Under the pieces are notes generated by a model. The model did not search any database. It had not been told where the DNA came from and worked only from the letters and a program-made list of their open reading frames with translations. The position numbers were made by a program, and so were the translations under genes. Below are positions 36,246 through 44,898 of a stretch of 64,000 nt of DNA, piece by piece. The DNA comes from Bacteroidota bacterium (lineage in GTDB: Bacteria > Bacteroidota > Bacteroidia > Bacteroidales > GCA-2711565): positions 30,226 through 94,225 of the forward strand of contig JAHIVC010000041.1 of assembly GCA_018816945.1 (NCBI GenBank), in the 5' to 3' direction. Numbering within the stretch: position 1 is the first letter of the stretch; each line of letters opens with the position of its first letter.

Positions 36246-36289
36246 ACTTTTACTATCCTTATTTTTGTTTTTGATAAAATAGTAAAAGT
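36246..36289. repeat. 11-bp inverted repeat downstream of the aldehyde dehydrogenase gene
   Basis: ACTTTTACTAT (36246-36256) and ATAGTAAAAGT (36279-36289) are exact reverse complements separated by 22 bases. It lies between the stop codon of the dehydrogenase gene and the OsmC gene. There is no T-run after either arm, so it may be a processing hairpin or an operator rather than a factor-independent terminator. Confidence 0.45.
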
Positions 36290-36293
36290 TATT

Positions 36294-37925
36294 TTAATCC
36301 TCCTGCATAAAAGGATATTTGTAATCTTCCGGTGGACTAAAATTTTCCTTAATCGTTCGGGGAGAAACCCATCTTAACAAATTCAGCATAGAGCCGGATT
36401 TATCATTAGTGCCTGATGCCCTAGCTCCGCCAAATGGCTGCTGGCCAACAACTGCACCCGTAGGTTTATCATTGATATAAAAATTACCGGCCGCGTTAAT
36501 CAGCTTTTTTGAAGCCAGATCAATAGCATATCGGTCCTGTGAAAAAATGGCACCGGTCAGCGCATATGGAGATGTTTTATCTACTAATTGCAGCGTATTT
36601 TCAAAATCATCTTCAGGATACACAAATATAGTCAGTACAGGACCAAAAAGCTCTTCACGAATAGTTATATAACTTGGGTTATCTGTTACTATTACGGTAG
36701 GTTCGATAAAGTAACCCTTCGTTTTATCATAATTACCCCCAACAATAATTTCGGCATCCTTATCCTTTTTTGCAGCGTCAATATAAGACGTTAGTTTATT
36801 GAAAGCAACTTCATCAATCACAGCCGTAATAAAATTGGTAAAATCTTCAGGGCTACCCATTTTAAATGATTTAACATCCCGAATCAACTGTTTCTTAATC
36901 TCAGGCCACAAATTTGAAGGAATATAGGCTCTCGAGGCTGCAGAACACTTCTGTCCCTGATATTCGAAAGCACCCCTCGCAAGAGCGGTAGCAACCTGGC
37001 TTGGAATAGCCGATTTATGGACCATTACAAAATCCTTACCCCCTGTTTCCCCAACTATTTTTGGATAGGTATTATGCAGATGAACGTGATCACCTATAGC
37101 TTTCCATATTTTGTTGAATACGCCATTAGATCCTGTAAAGTGAACTCCAACGAAATCAGGATGTTTTGCCATGACATGCCCACCAACCGGCCCTGGTACA
37201 AAAATCATATTAATTACCCCATCAGGTAATCCGGCTTCTTTAAAAATATCCATAATGATAGTAGCTGAATATATCTGTGGTTCGGAAGGTTTCCACACCA
37301 CAACATTGCCCATCAATGCCGGTGCTGCAGCTAAGTTGCCGGATAAGGAAGTAAAATTGAAAGGTGAGATTGCATATACAAATCCTTCTAAGGGTCGTTG
37401 TTCCATTCTGTTCCAAACTCCTTTTGAAGAAAGAGGTTGCTGCTGATAGATTTCGGTCATAAAATGAACATTAAATCTTAAAAAGTCAGCAAATTCGCAG
37501 GCAGCATCAATTTCAGCCTGATACACATTCTTCGACTGACCAAGCATGGTTGTTGCGTTTAATTTCTGGCGATATTTCCCTGAAACGAGCTCGGCTGCTT
37601 TCAAGAATACTGCAGCGCGCTGATCCCAGGTTAAAGCCTGCCATTGCTCTCTGGCTCCTAAAGCTGCATCAATAGCCTGATAAACATGCTCTTCATTTCC
37701 CCTATAAAATTTACCCAAAGTATGTGCAATTTCATGGGGAGGATGAATCGTAACAGGATCATTGGTACGGACTTCTTTCCCACCAATAATCATTGGAATA
37801 TCCAGCTCTTTAGACTTATAATATTTTAACTCCTTTTTAAGCTCGATTCGTTCAGAAGAGCCTGGTAAATAGTCGAGCACAGGTTCGTTAAAAGGAAGTG
37901 GTGTTCTATATATTGCTGTTGACAT
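36294..37925 (-). CDS. pruA: L-glutamate gamma-semialdehyde (1-pyrroline-5-carboxylate) dehydrogenase
   Basis: A 543-residue NAD-dependent aldehyde dehydrogenase of the P5C type. The catalytic cysteine is C327 in YQGQKCSAASR, the general base Glu is in VGETGGKD, and LEGFVYAISPFNFTS, the long N-terminal extension and the terminal VGQQPFGGARASGTNDKSG fit the bacterial/eukaryotic P5CDH group. It oxidises glutamate semialdehyde from proline or ornithine breakdown to glutamate. No proline dehydrogenase domain or gene is adjacent. It is divergent from the KamA-like gene. Confidence 0.95.
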   Translation of the reverse strand: MSTAIYRTPLPFNEPVLDYLPGSSERIELKKELKYYKSKELDIPMIIGGKEVRTNDPVTIHPPHEIAHTLGKFYRGNEEHVYQAIDAALGAREQWQALTWDQRAAVFLKAAELVSGKYRQKLNATTMLGQSKNVYQAEIDAACEFADFLRFNVHFMTEIYQQQPLSSKGVWNRMEQRPLEGFVYAISPFNFTSLSGNLAAAPALMGNVVVWKPSEPQIYSATIIMDIFKEAGLPDGVINMIFVPGPVGGHVMAKHPDFVGVHFTGSNGVFNKIWKAIGDHVHLHNTYPKIVGETGGKDFVMVHKSAIPSQVATALARGAFEYQGQKCSAASRAYIPSNLWPEIKKQLIRDVKSFKMGSPEDFTNFITAVIDEVAFNKLTSYIDAAKKDKDAEIIVGGNYDKTKGYFIEPTVIVTDNPSYITIREELFGPVLTIFVYPEDDFENTLQLVDKTSPYALTGAIFSQDRYAIDLASKKLINAAGNFYINDKPTGAVVGQQPFGGARASGTNDKSGSMLNLLRWVSPRTIKENFSPPEDYKYPFMQED

Positions 37926-38050
37926 TTTTATAATTTAAAAAATGCAAAGGTATTAAATTTATTCTTATTTAGAATTATTCTATGTTCAAATTGTGTTGGA
38001 ACATAGCCTATTTTGCTTTAGCAACACTTTTTTTAAGCCTATTTTTTTTG

Positions 38051-38058
38051 TATATTTG
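38051..38058 (+). promoter_or_regulatory. Possible -7 promoter box upstream of KamA-like gene
   Basis: TATATTTG matches the Bacteroidota TAnnTTTG box exactly and is 130 bases before the start codon, giving a long leader. A clear -33 TTTG is not present at the proper distance, although the region is T-rich. The leader (about 38066-38188) shows no recognisable riboswitch. Confidence 0.35.
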
Positions 38059-38188
38059 TAAAGCAAATGACTAATTAAAGCATTTCCATCTGTCTTTCTG
38101 CTACTTACAGCACTTTTGAGATATTTTGAAATTATTTAAAATTATTTCTTTTTATTTAGATAATATAAAGGTTCTAAATTAAGTTACC

Positions 38189-40402
38189 ATGAATAAAATT
38201 AAGACATTAGAGAAGGTCGCGATCAGTGTAAAATCTTTCAAAATACTAAATCAACTTTTAGTTGAAAACCCAAAACTCGACCAAATCATAAGAAAAGCAC
38301 ATTATAAATCAGAAGCACTTTTGGAAATTAAACATTGGGTTCTTCAATATTTTAAATCACATCCAAATGCATATCAATACTATAAAACATCAGCATGCGA
38401 AACCAAGCACTATAAAAAACTAAATTGGCGAGATATTGCTGCAATTCGGCTATTAGATTATATAGACAATGCCGGGCAAAGGTATAATGATTTAAACCTA
38501 AGAGGTGAAATGGTTGGTAGCAACCCTATTAAATACCTTTGGATGGCGGTAAAATATGGAACAGGAGGTGCCAAAGAAGATTTTTTCCTGGACATGCTCT
38601 ATCTTTTTCGTCAATTTAGTGGTAAAACCCAAATTAGCAATAAAAATGAATTACTGAATGAATGGATGAATCGGCATCCTTCGGGCTTAGATCCCAGAAT
38701 GATCAAAATAAGAGATAAAAACAGGGACCGAATCATCCATATTCTTATTGAAAAAATTGATGAAGGGGAAATAACAAGCACTAATTATTATTTTGAGCCA
38801 GGCATGTCTTCGGAGCAAAAATACCTGAGGATGATGCAATGGTGGGACGATCGCAAGTTTCATCTTAGATTTGCAATCCGTTCGCCTAAATTACTGAATG
38901 AATTACTGGCTTCCTCCCTTGATCCAGAGACAATGGACCTACTAAATAAAGCTCATGATACAGGAATTCCATTTTTTATTAACCCGTATTATCTAAGCTT
39001 ATTAAATGTAAACGAACCGGGATTTGCTCCTGGAGCAGATATGGCAATTCGAGATTACATGATTTACAGTAAAGAATTAACCGAAGAATTTGGGCATTTG
39101 GTAGCTTGGGAACATGAAGACATCGTACAACCCGGCAAACCCAATGTCGCAGGTTGGATTTTACCTTCCTCACATAATGTGCACCGAAGATATCCTGAAG
39201 TGGCAATACTCATTCCTGACACCGTCGGAAGGGCATGTGGAGGACTCTGTGTTTCATGTCAAAGAATGTATGATTTCCAAGCAGGGAATTTAAATTTTAA
39301 TCTGGATAAACTTAGGCCCAATGAGGCATGGCCGCAGAAACTAGCACGATTATTAGAATATTTTGAAGAAGATTCACAATTAAGGGATATTTTGATAACA
39401 GGTGGCGATGCCTTAATGAGTACAGATATATCCTTACAAAAAATTCTGGATGAAATTTACTTAATGGCAATCAGAAAAAATGAAGCAAATTTAAAACGAA
39501 AGGATGGTGAAAAATTTGCAGAAATGATTCGAGTACGCCTTGGTACCAGGCTCCCTGTTTATTTGCCACAACGTATTACACCTGAATTGACTGCCATCCT
39601 TAAAGACTTTAAAGAAAAAGCATGTAAAATCGGGATAAAGCAATTTTTTATCCAGACTCACTTTCAAACCGCCATGGAAGTAACACCCGAAGCAAAAATT
39701 GCAATTGAACGTCTGATTTCTGCCGGTTGGACCGTTACCAATCAAATGGTATTTACAGTGGCTTCATCACGCAGAGGACATACTGCAAAGCTCAGGAAAG
39801 TATTAAGTGATATTGGGGTAATACCTTACTATACTTTTGGAGTGAAGGGATACATGGAAAACTTTCATAATTTCACAACTAATGCGCGTCTAATGCAGGA
39901 ACAGATTGAAGAGAAACAAATTGGAAGATTACCAATTGATTTCTATACTACCAATGAAAAGGTAAATATAGGTTCTGATGATATCGTCAGAAATATTCAT
40001 GCATTGAAAAAGGCTGGTAATATCCCTTTTTTAGCCACAGATCGCAGTGTCCTGAATCTTCCAGGTATTGGAAAAAGTCTAAATTACCGAACCATTGGGA
40101 TAACACGCGATGGCCGCAGAATCCTTCAATTTGAGCACGATCGTAACAGAAAACACAGCCCGATAGTCAATCAAATGGAAAAAGTGATTATTATTGAATC
40201 AAAGTCTGTTGCACAATACCTCAGACAGCTTGAGAAAATGGGTGAACAAGTGAATGAATATGAGAGTATTTATGGATACTCTCTGGGGGTCACAGATCCA
40301 ATTAATCCTTTATACAAGTACCCGGATTATAACTATAAAGTAACTGATATAGTGACAAACTTCACCAAAGAAAAATTTAATGAGGATATTGACGATACCT
40401 AA
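38189..40402 (+). CDS. KamA family radical SAM protein with large N-terminal extension
   Basis: A 737-residue protein. C350-x3-C354-x2-C357 is the radical SAM iron-sulfur motif, and K629 in LPGIGKS sits where lysine 2,3-aminomutase binds PLP (PGGGGK in the known enzyme). The core thus resembles lysine 2,3-aminomutase, which moves an amino group between carbons using SAM and PLP. It differs in that residues after the cluster read QRMYDF rather than TRRRF, and about 250 extra residues precede the core, including WRDIAAIRLLDYIDNAG. It is far longer than the usual 400-470 residues. The substrate is probably not simply lysine. The function is unknown. Confidence 0.8.
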   Translation: MNKIKTLEKVAISVKSFKILNQLLVENPKLDQIIRKAHYKSEALLEIKHWVLQYFKSHPNAYQYYKTSACETKHYKKLNWRDIAAIRLLDYIDNAGQRYNDLNLRGEMVGSNPIKYLWMAVKYGTGGAKEDFFLDMLYLFRQFSGKTQISNKNELLNEWMNRHPSGLDPRMIKIRDKNRDRIIHILIEKIDEGEITSTNYYFEPGMSSEQKYLRMMQWWDDRKFHLRFAIRSPKLLNELLASSLDPETMDLLNKAHDTGIPFFINPYYLSLLNVNEPGFAPGADMAIRDYMIYSKELTEEFGHLVAWEHEDIVQPGKPNVAGWILPSSHNVHRRYPEVAILIPDTVGRACGGLCVSCQRMYDFQAGNLNFNLDKLRPNEAWPQKLARLLEYFEEDSQLRDILITGGDALMSTDISLQKILDEIYLMAIRKNEANLKRKDGEKFAEMIRVRLGTRLPVYLPQRITPELTAILKDFKEKACKIGIKQFFIQTHFQTAMEVTPEAKIAIERLISAGWTVTNQMVFTVASSRRGHTAKLRKVLSDIGVIPYYTFGVKGYMENFHNFTTNARLMQEQIEEKQIGRLPIDFYTTNEKVNIGSDDIVRNIHALKKAGNIPFLATDRSVLNLPGIGKSLNYRTIGITRDGRRILQFEHDRNRKHSPIVNQMEKVIIIESKSVAQYLRQLEKMGEQVNEYESIYGYSLGVTDPINPLYKYPDYNYKVTDIVTNFTKEKFNEDIDDT

Positions 40403-40420
40403 ATTTAAAATTGAAATTAA

Positions 40421-40924
40421 TTATACTGAGTCATTGCCATCAGGCAGCTGTTTAAAAAAGCTTTCATATTCAGGATAGTGAAAATTCTTTTTTGCAATTT
40501 CAAGCGGAAATACAATAAATTTAGCTACAGTTTCTGAGCAAAGCTGATCTTCAGAATCGAATAATTGCACATGCACTTTTGCTACATTTTTATAAAAATC
40601 ATCAATCTTAGCTTTCAATTTGATTTTGCCCTTATCACAAAAAACGGGATGTTTGTATTTGGTTTCCAATCTCGAAGTTAATCCAGAAGATTTAAGTTTG
40701 ATTTGAATGCACCAGCTTGAAATTTCATCCATCAATGTCGCATGAATACCTCCATGTAACACATTGTGATATCCTTGAAATTCAGGTCGGGGTTGCCATT
40801 CAGAAACCACAAAATCTCCTTCTTCATAAAAAGACATTTGCAATCCTATTAAATTGTGTTTAGAACAGGCAAAGCACTTATGTTCCTCAAATTTATCATA
40901 CGGATTTAAGATTAATCTTTTCAT
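40421..40924 (-). CDS. Hotdog-fold thioesterase (PaaI-like)
   Basis: A 167-residue protein starting MKRLILNPY. H-C-F-A-C-S and the hotdog core GYHNVLHGGIHATLMDEISSWC, with the conserved H-G-G and D-E, mark a PaaI-type acyl-CoA thioesterase. The Cys pair near the N-terminus (C15, C18) is common in this subgroup. Start choice: an ATG at 40981 would add 19 residues that run through a hairpin, so I prefer the ATG at 40924 or its neighbour at 40927. It lies after rimO on the same strand and converges on the KamA-like gene with 18 bases between. The substrate is unknown. Confidence 0.82.
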   Translation of the reverse strand: MKRLILNPYDKFEEHKCFACSKHNLIGLQMSFYEEGDFVVSEWQPRPEFQGYHNVLHGGIHATLMDEISSWCIQIKLKSSGLTSRLETKYKHPVFCDKGKIKLKAKIDDFYKNVAKVHVQLFDSEDQLCSETVAKFIVFPLEIAKKNFHYPEYESFFKQLPDGNDSV

Positions 40925-40951
40925 CATAATAAAATTATTTTTTAAGGGATG

Positions 40952-40981
40952 ATGCCCGCCTGAACGAATATATTCGGGCAT
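40952..40981. repeat. Hairpin-forming inverted repeat between rimO and the thioesterase gene
   Basis: ATGCCCG (40952-40958) and CGGGCAT (40975-40981) are reverse complements, and inside them CGAATATATTCG (40965-40976) is an exact 12-base palindrome. It could be a terminator without a T-run or an operator. It overlaps the ATG at 40981, which supports starting the thioesterase later. Confidence 0.5.
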
Positions 40982-41004
40982 GGGTGTTTCATAAGTCTAT
41001 AATA

Positions 41005-42312
41005 TTACTTTTCAATAACTCCGTTTAAATCAAATGCGCTGGCCGAGGTTACGCGAACATGATAGAATTCACCAATTTTGCATTGATTATTTTCTTTTAA
41101 TATAAGAACTTCGTTGTCAACTTCAGGTGAATCATATTCCGTCCTGCCAACAAAAAAATTGCCTTCCACACGGTCAATAAGAGTTTTGAAAACCTTTCCT
41201 ATTTTATTCTGATTTAATTCGAATGAAATTTGCTCCTGAATTTCCATAAGTTCTTCCATTCTGTCATTTTTCGTTTGATCATCTATATTGTCTTCCAATC
41301 GGTGAGCACGCGTATCTTCTTCGTGAGAATAGGTAAAAACTCCCAATCTTTCAAATTTTGTTTTTTTCACAAACTCAAGCAGTTTTTCAAAATCCTCTCT
41401 GGTTTCATTCGGAAAACCAACAATGAATGTTGTACGAAATGAAACATCAGGAATTTCAATCCGGATTTTTGTAATTAAATCTTCTATCTGATTTGGAGAA
41501 CTCCATCTGCGCATGGCTTTAAGAATAGGTGCGCTAATGTGTTGAAGCGGGATATCGATATAATTACAGATATTCTTTCTGTTTTTAATAACTTCAAGAA
41601 GCTCAAAAGGAAAATCTGTTGGATAAGTGTAGTGCAATCTAATCCATTCCAAATCCGGAATATCAGCCAATTCGTTTAAAAGTTGAGGAAGCTTTCTCTC
41701 GTGATATAAATCCAGTCCATAATAAGTCAAATCCTGAGCAATTAAAATCAGCTCTTTAACCCCATTCTTGACCAGCAATTTTGCTTCATGTATAACTTCT
41801 TCAACAGGTTTTGACTTATGCTTACCTCGAATGAGCGGAATAGCACAAAAAGAGCAAGTACGGTCACATCCTTCAGAAATTTTTAAATAAGCAAAATGTT
41901 TAGGTGTAGTTTGTAATCGCTCACCTACCAATTCTTTTTTGTACTTGGCACCTAAATCTTTAATGATTAAAGGAATATCATTTACGCCATAATAGCCATC
42001 CACTTCTGTCATTTCAGCCGACAACTCTTTTTTGTAACGCTGGCTTAAACAACCCATCACATATACAGCTTTTACCAATCCCGCTCTTTTAGCTTCAAGG
42101 TATTGCAATATGGTATCGATTGATTCTTGTTTAGCATCAGCAATAAAGCCACAGGTATTGATAACAGCTACCTCTGAAGGATCGTTGGAATTATGAGAAA
42201 CAGATAGATCGTTCATTTGCAATTGTTTCATTAAATGCTCTGAATCAACGAGATTTTTTGAACAACCAAGTGTAACGATATTTATTTTAGTGGGTTTTAT
42301 TTGGGTTTTCAA
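41005..42312 (-). CDS. rimO: Ribosomal protein S12 methylthiotransferase RimO
   Basis: A 435-residue radical SAM enzyme that adds a methylthio group to a conserved Asp of ribosomal protein S12. UPF0004 cysteines C17 (LGCSKNLVDSE), C54 and C88 bind the second iron-sulfur cluster; C149-x3-C153-x2-C156 in SEGCDRTCSFCAIPL is the radical SAM motif; a TRAM domain closes the C-terminus (about 372-435). The SKNLVDSE signature separates RimO from MiaB. The gene begins three bases after the end of ftsY, the usual Bacteroidota arrangement. Confidence 0.96.
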   Translation of the reverse strand: MKTQIKPTKINIVTLGCSKNLVDSEHLMKQLQMNDLSVSHNSNDPSEVAVINTCGFIADAKQESIDTILQYLEAKRAGLVKAVYVMGCLSQRYKKELSAEMTEVDGYYGVNDIPLIIKDLGAKYKKELVGERLQTTPKHFAYLKISEGCDRTCSFCAIPLIRGKHKSKPVEEVIHEAKLLVKNGVKELILIAQDLTYYGLDLYHERKLPQLLNELADIPDLEWIRLHYTYPTDFPFELLEVIKNRKNICNYIDIPLQHISAPILKAMRRWSSPNQIEDLITKIRIEIPDVSFRTTFIVGFPNETREDFEKLLEFVKKTKFERLGVFTYSHEEDTRAHRLEDNIDDQTKNDRMEELMEIQEQISFELNQNKIGKVFKTLIDRVEGNFFVGRTEYDSPEVDNEVLILKENNQCKIGEFYHVRVTSASAFDLNGVIEK

Positions 42313-42315
42313 ATA

Positions 42316-43272
42316 TTACTTATTAAAAAGTGTATTGACATATTCATAGCGATCAAATAGTTGTAAATCTTCCATTTGTTCGCCTATGCCTATGTATTTT
42401 ACCGGAATCTTAAATTCATCCGAAATTCCTATTGCAACTCCTCCCTTTGCTGTTCCATCAAGTTTTGTTAAAGCTAATGCGTTGACTTCGGTAGCGGCCG
42501 TGAACTGTCTGGCTTGTTCTATTGCATTTTGACCGGTTGATGCATCGAGTATCAATAAAATTTCGTGAGGAGCATCAGGGATGACCTTTTGCATTACATT
42601 CTTGATTTTAGACAACTCATTCATTAAATTAATTTTATTATGCAATCTTCCAGCTGTATCAATAATCACCACATCAATATTGTTTGCAACGGCCGACTTA
42701 AGCGTATCAAAAGCAACAGAAGCAGGATCTGCTCCCATACCCTGACTTACAATTGGTACTCCAACCCTTTCGGACCAAATTTTTAATTGATCAACAGCCG
42801 CTGCCCTAAAAGTATCAGCAGCACCCAGAACAACTGTTTTTCCGGCCAATTTAAATTGATGTGCTAATTTCCCGATTGTTGTGGTTTTACCAACACCATT
42901 CACTCCAACAACCATAATCACATAGGGTGTTTTTATCCCTTTTAAATCAAAGCCAGTAGCCTCACCTTGAACATTTTCTTTTAGTAATGCAGCAATCTCC
43001 TCTTTTAAAATTTTATTTAATTCAGAAGTTCCGAGGTATTTATCACGACCAATTCGTTCTTCAATTCTGGCAATTATTTTAAGTGTGGTACCAACTCCAA
43101 CATCCGAAGTTACCAATACTTCTTCCAGATTATCCAGAACTTCATCGTCAACTTTTGACTTGCCAACAATCGCTTTGGATATTTTAGAAAAAACACTTTC
43201 TCTTGTTTTTTCTAAACCCTTATCCAGGTTAGGTTTATTATTTTCTTTTGAAAAAAAACTAAATACGCTCAT
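42316..43272 (-). CDS. ftsY: Signal recognition particle receptor FtsY
   Basis: A 318-residue SRP receptor GTPase. NG domain: GVNGVGKTTTIGKLA (G1), DTFRAAAVDQL (insertion box), DTAGRLHNK (G3), TKLDGTAKGG (G4/G5). The acidic A domain typical of proteobacteria is nearly missing, as in other Bacteroidota. FtsY docks ribosome-SRP complexes at the inner membrane for co-translational insertion. A strong intrinsic terminator ends only 15 bases before its ATG, so expression depends on readthrough or on a promoter placed within the upstream genes. Confidence 0.96.
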   Translation of the reverse strand: MSVFSFFSKENNKPNLDKGLEKTRESVFSKISKAIVGKSKVDDEVLDNLEEVLVTSDVGVGTTLKIIARIEERIGRDKYLGTSELNKILKEEIAALLKENVQGEATGFDLKGIKTPYVIMVVGVNGVGKTTTIGKLAHQFKLAGKTVVLGAADTFRAAAVDQLKIWSERVGVPIVSQGMGADPASVAFDTLKSAVANNIDVVIIDTAGRLHNKINLMNELSKIKNVMQKVIPDAPHEILLILDASTGQNAIEQARQFTAATEVNALALTKLDGTAKGGVAIGISDEFKIPVKYIGIGEQMEDLQLFDRYEYVNTLFNK

Positions 43273-43287
43273 TGCTTTATTTATTTT

Positions 43288-43321
43288 AAAAAAAAAGCTT
43301 CTTCCTATTCGGAAAAAGCTT
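43288..43321 (-). terminator. Intrinsic terminator after the DUF4295 gene
   Basis: On the minus strand, AAGCTTTTTCC pairs with GGAAGAAGCTT (43321-43311 and 43305-43295, eleven pairs including one G-U) around a five-base loop, followed by a run of U residues (43294-43288). It lies between the DUF4295 stop and the ftsY start. Confidence 0.85.
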
Positions 43322-43345
43322 CTTCATATCATTAGTAATGATCAC

Positions 43346-43495
43346 TTATTTTTTCAAGAATTCTTTTACCTGGTCGTTCGGAACAATAGTATCTTTAAAG
43401 GTATATGCACCTGTTTTTGGAGATTTTACCATTCTGATAACTTTGGCGAAATCTTTACCTGCCGATTGTAAACTTGCAACTACTTTCTTAGCCAT
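43346..43495 (-). CDS. Small basic DUF4295 family protein
   Basis: A 49-residue protein, starting MAKKVVASLQSAGKDFAKVI and ending VKEFLKK, too short for many gene finders. It matches the DUF4295 family found in Bacteroidota between rpmG and ftsY. It is strongly basic, like a ribosomal protein, and is eight bases after the rpmG stop codon. Its role is not established; a ribosome-associated role is likely from context. The terminator at 43288-43321 follows. Confidence 0.93.
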   Translation of the reverse strand: MAKKVVASLQSAGKDFAKVIRMVKSPKTGAYTFKDTIVPNDQVKEFLKK

Positions 43496-43503
43496 AACTT
43501 ATA

Positions 43504-43692
43504 TTATTTAATTTCTTTATGAACAGTCATTTTTTTCAAGATCGGATTGAATTTTTTCAATTCAAGTCGTTCAGGAGTATTTTTTTTATTTTTGGTTGAA
43601 ATGTATCTTGATGTGCCTGGCATACCGCTTGCTTTATGCTCTGTGCACTCTAAGATAATCTGTCCTCTTGCGTCTTTACTCTTCTTTGCCAT
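43504..43692 (-). CDS. rpmG: 50S ribosomal protein L33
   Basis: A 62-residue protein with the L33 core: [31 protein letters not shown] and a basic tail. The one remaining Cys means the zinc-ribbon is incomplete, so it is the C- form. It lies near the peptidyl-transferase centre and E site on the large subunit. In many Bacteroidota rpmB (L28) sits directly upstream; here aroC is the next gene, so rpmB must be elsewhere. Confidence 0.94.
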   Translation of the reverse strand: MAKKSKDARGQIILECTEHKASGMPGTSRYISTKNKKNTPERLELKKFNPILKKMTVHKEIK

Positions 43693-43781
43693 TTTTAACT
43701 AATTATTTTTTCGGACTGCAAAATTATTAATTATCAAAATAATATCCTAGTATTAAATCTATTTTTTTGCAATACTTCTGT

Positions 43782-44867
43782 TTAAATATTGTTGTTGTAC
43801 AAATTATTACGTAATAAATGATCAACCAGCACCAATGCTGCCATCGACTCAACGATTGGCACGGCTCTTGGAACAACGCATGGATCATGTCGGCCTTCCG
43901 CTTTAAAATCAACATTTTCACCTGTTTTATTAACGGTTTGTTGGTTTTTCATAATAGTAGCTACAGGTTTAAATGCTACATTAAAATAGATTCGCTCTCC
44001 ATTAGAAATTCCGCCCTGTATACCTCCGGAAAAATTTGATTTGGCAACAATTTTTCCATCTTCATTTCGCAATGAATCATTTAGTTGAGAACCACGCATT
44101 GCTGAACTCTTAAATCCATGACCAAATTCAAAACCCTTGACAGCATTGATGCTTAACATGGCTTTGCCAAGATCGGCATGCAATTTATCAAAAACAGGCT
44201 CACCAAGACCGACCGGACAATTTTCAATGATACAACTAACGATGCCTCCGATTGAATCACCCTCTTTTTTGAGTTGTTGAACCAAGGCTATCATTTTCTC
44301 AGATGAACTTACATCCGGACATCTAACCATTGATTTTTCAATATTCTCAAAGGAAATTAATACTGAATCATATTCCATTGATAATGATCCAATTTGTGAC
44401 ACATAGGCCAACACTTCAATCTTATATTTTTTTAAAATCAATTTTGCGATAGAACCTGCTACAACCCTGGTTGCTGTTTCTCTGGCAGAAGATCGCCCTC
44501 CCCCTCTGTGATCGCGCACCCCATATTTTTTATCATAGGTATAATCAGCATGTGACGGACGATATACATTTTTCAGATGATCATAATCCTTTGATTGTTG
44601 ATCTTTATTTTTTATGACGAATCCTATGGGAGTTCCTGTGGTCTTTCCTTCAAAAATGCCTGATAAAAACTCAACGATATCATCTTCCGAACGCGGACTT
44701 GTTATATCCGACTGACCAGGTTTTCGGCGATTTAGTTCTGATTGAACATAATCAAGATCAATTATAATACCGGAGGGGCATCCATCAATAATACCTCCAA
44801 TGGCAGTTCCATGAGATTCACCAAAAGAAGTAAATGAAAATATTTTACCGAAAGTATTGCCTGCCAT
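43782..44867 (-). CDS. aroC: Chorismate synthase
   Basis: A 361-residue enzyme that converts 5-enolpyruvylshikimate 3-phosphate to chorismate with reduced FMN, the last shared step of aromatic amino-acid synthesis. Motifs: SFGESHG (catalytic His), [44 protein letters not shown], and [10 protein letters not shown]. Length and motifs are complete. It follows the DUF349 gene by 31 bases on the same strand; no other aro gene is present. Confidence 0.97.
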   Translation of the reverse strand: MAGNTFGKIFSFTSFGESHGTAIGGIIDGCPSGIIIDLDYVQSELNRRKPGQSDITSPRSEDDIVEFLSGIFEGKTTGTPIGFVIKNKDQQSKDYDHLKNVYRPSHADYTYDKKYGVRDHRGGGRSSARETATRVVAGSIAKLILKKYKIEVLAYVSQIGSLSMEYDSVLISFENIEKSMVRCPDVSSSEKMIALVQQLKKEGDSIGGIVSCIIENCPVGLGEPVFDKLHADLGKAMLSINAVKGFEFGHGFKSSAMRGSQLNDSLRNEDGKIVAKSNFSGGIQGGISNGERIYFNVAFKPVATIMKNQQTVNKTGENVDFKAEGRHDPCVVPRAVPIVESMAALVLVDHLLRNNLYNNNI

Positions 44868-44898
44868 TTATTTTTTAAAACAATTTCCTGAATAAAAC

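Noticed and set aside
40925..40981. Longer thioesterase start at 40981
   Set aside because: The extra 19 residues run through a hairpin-forming repeat and do not look like part of the hotdog family.
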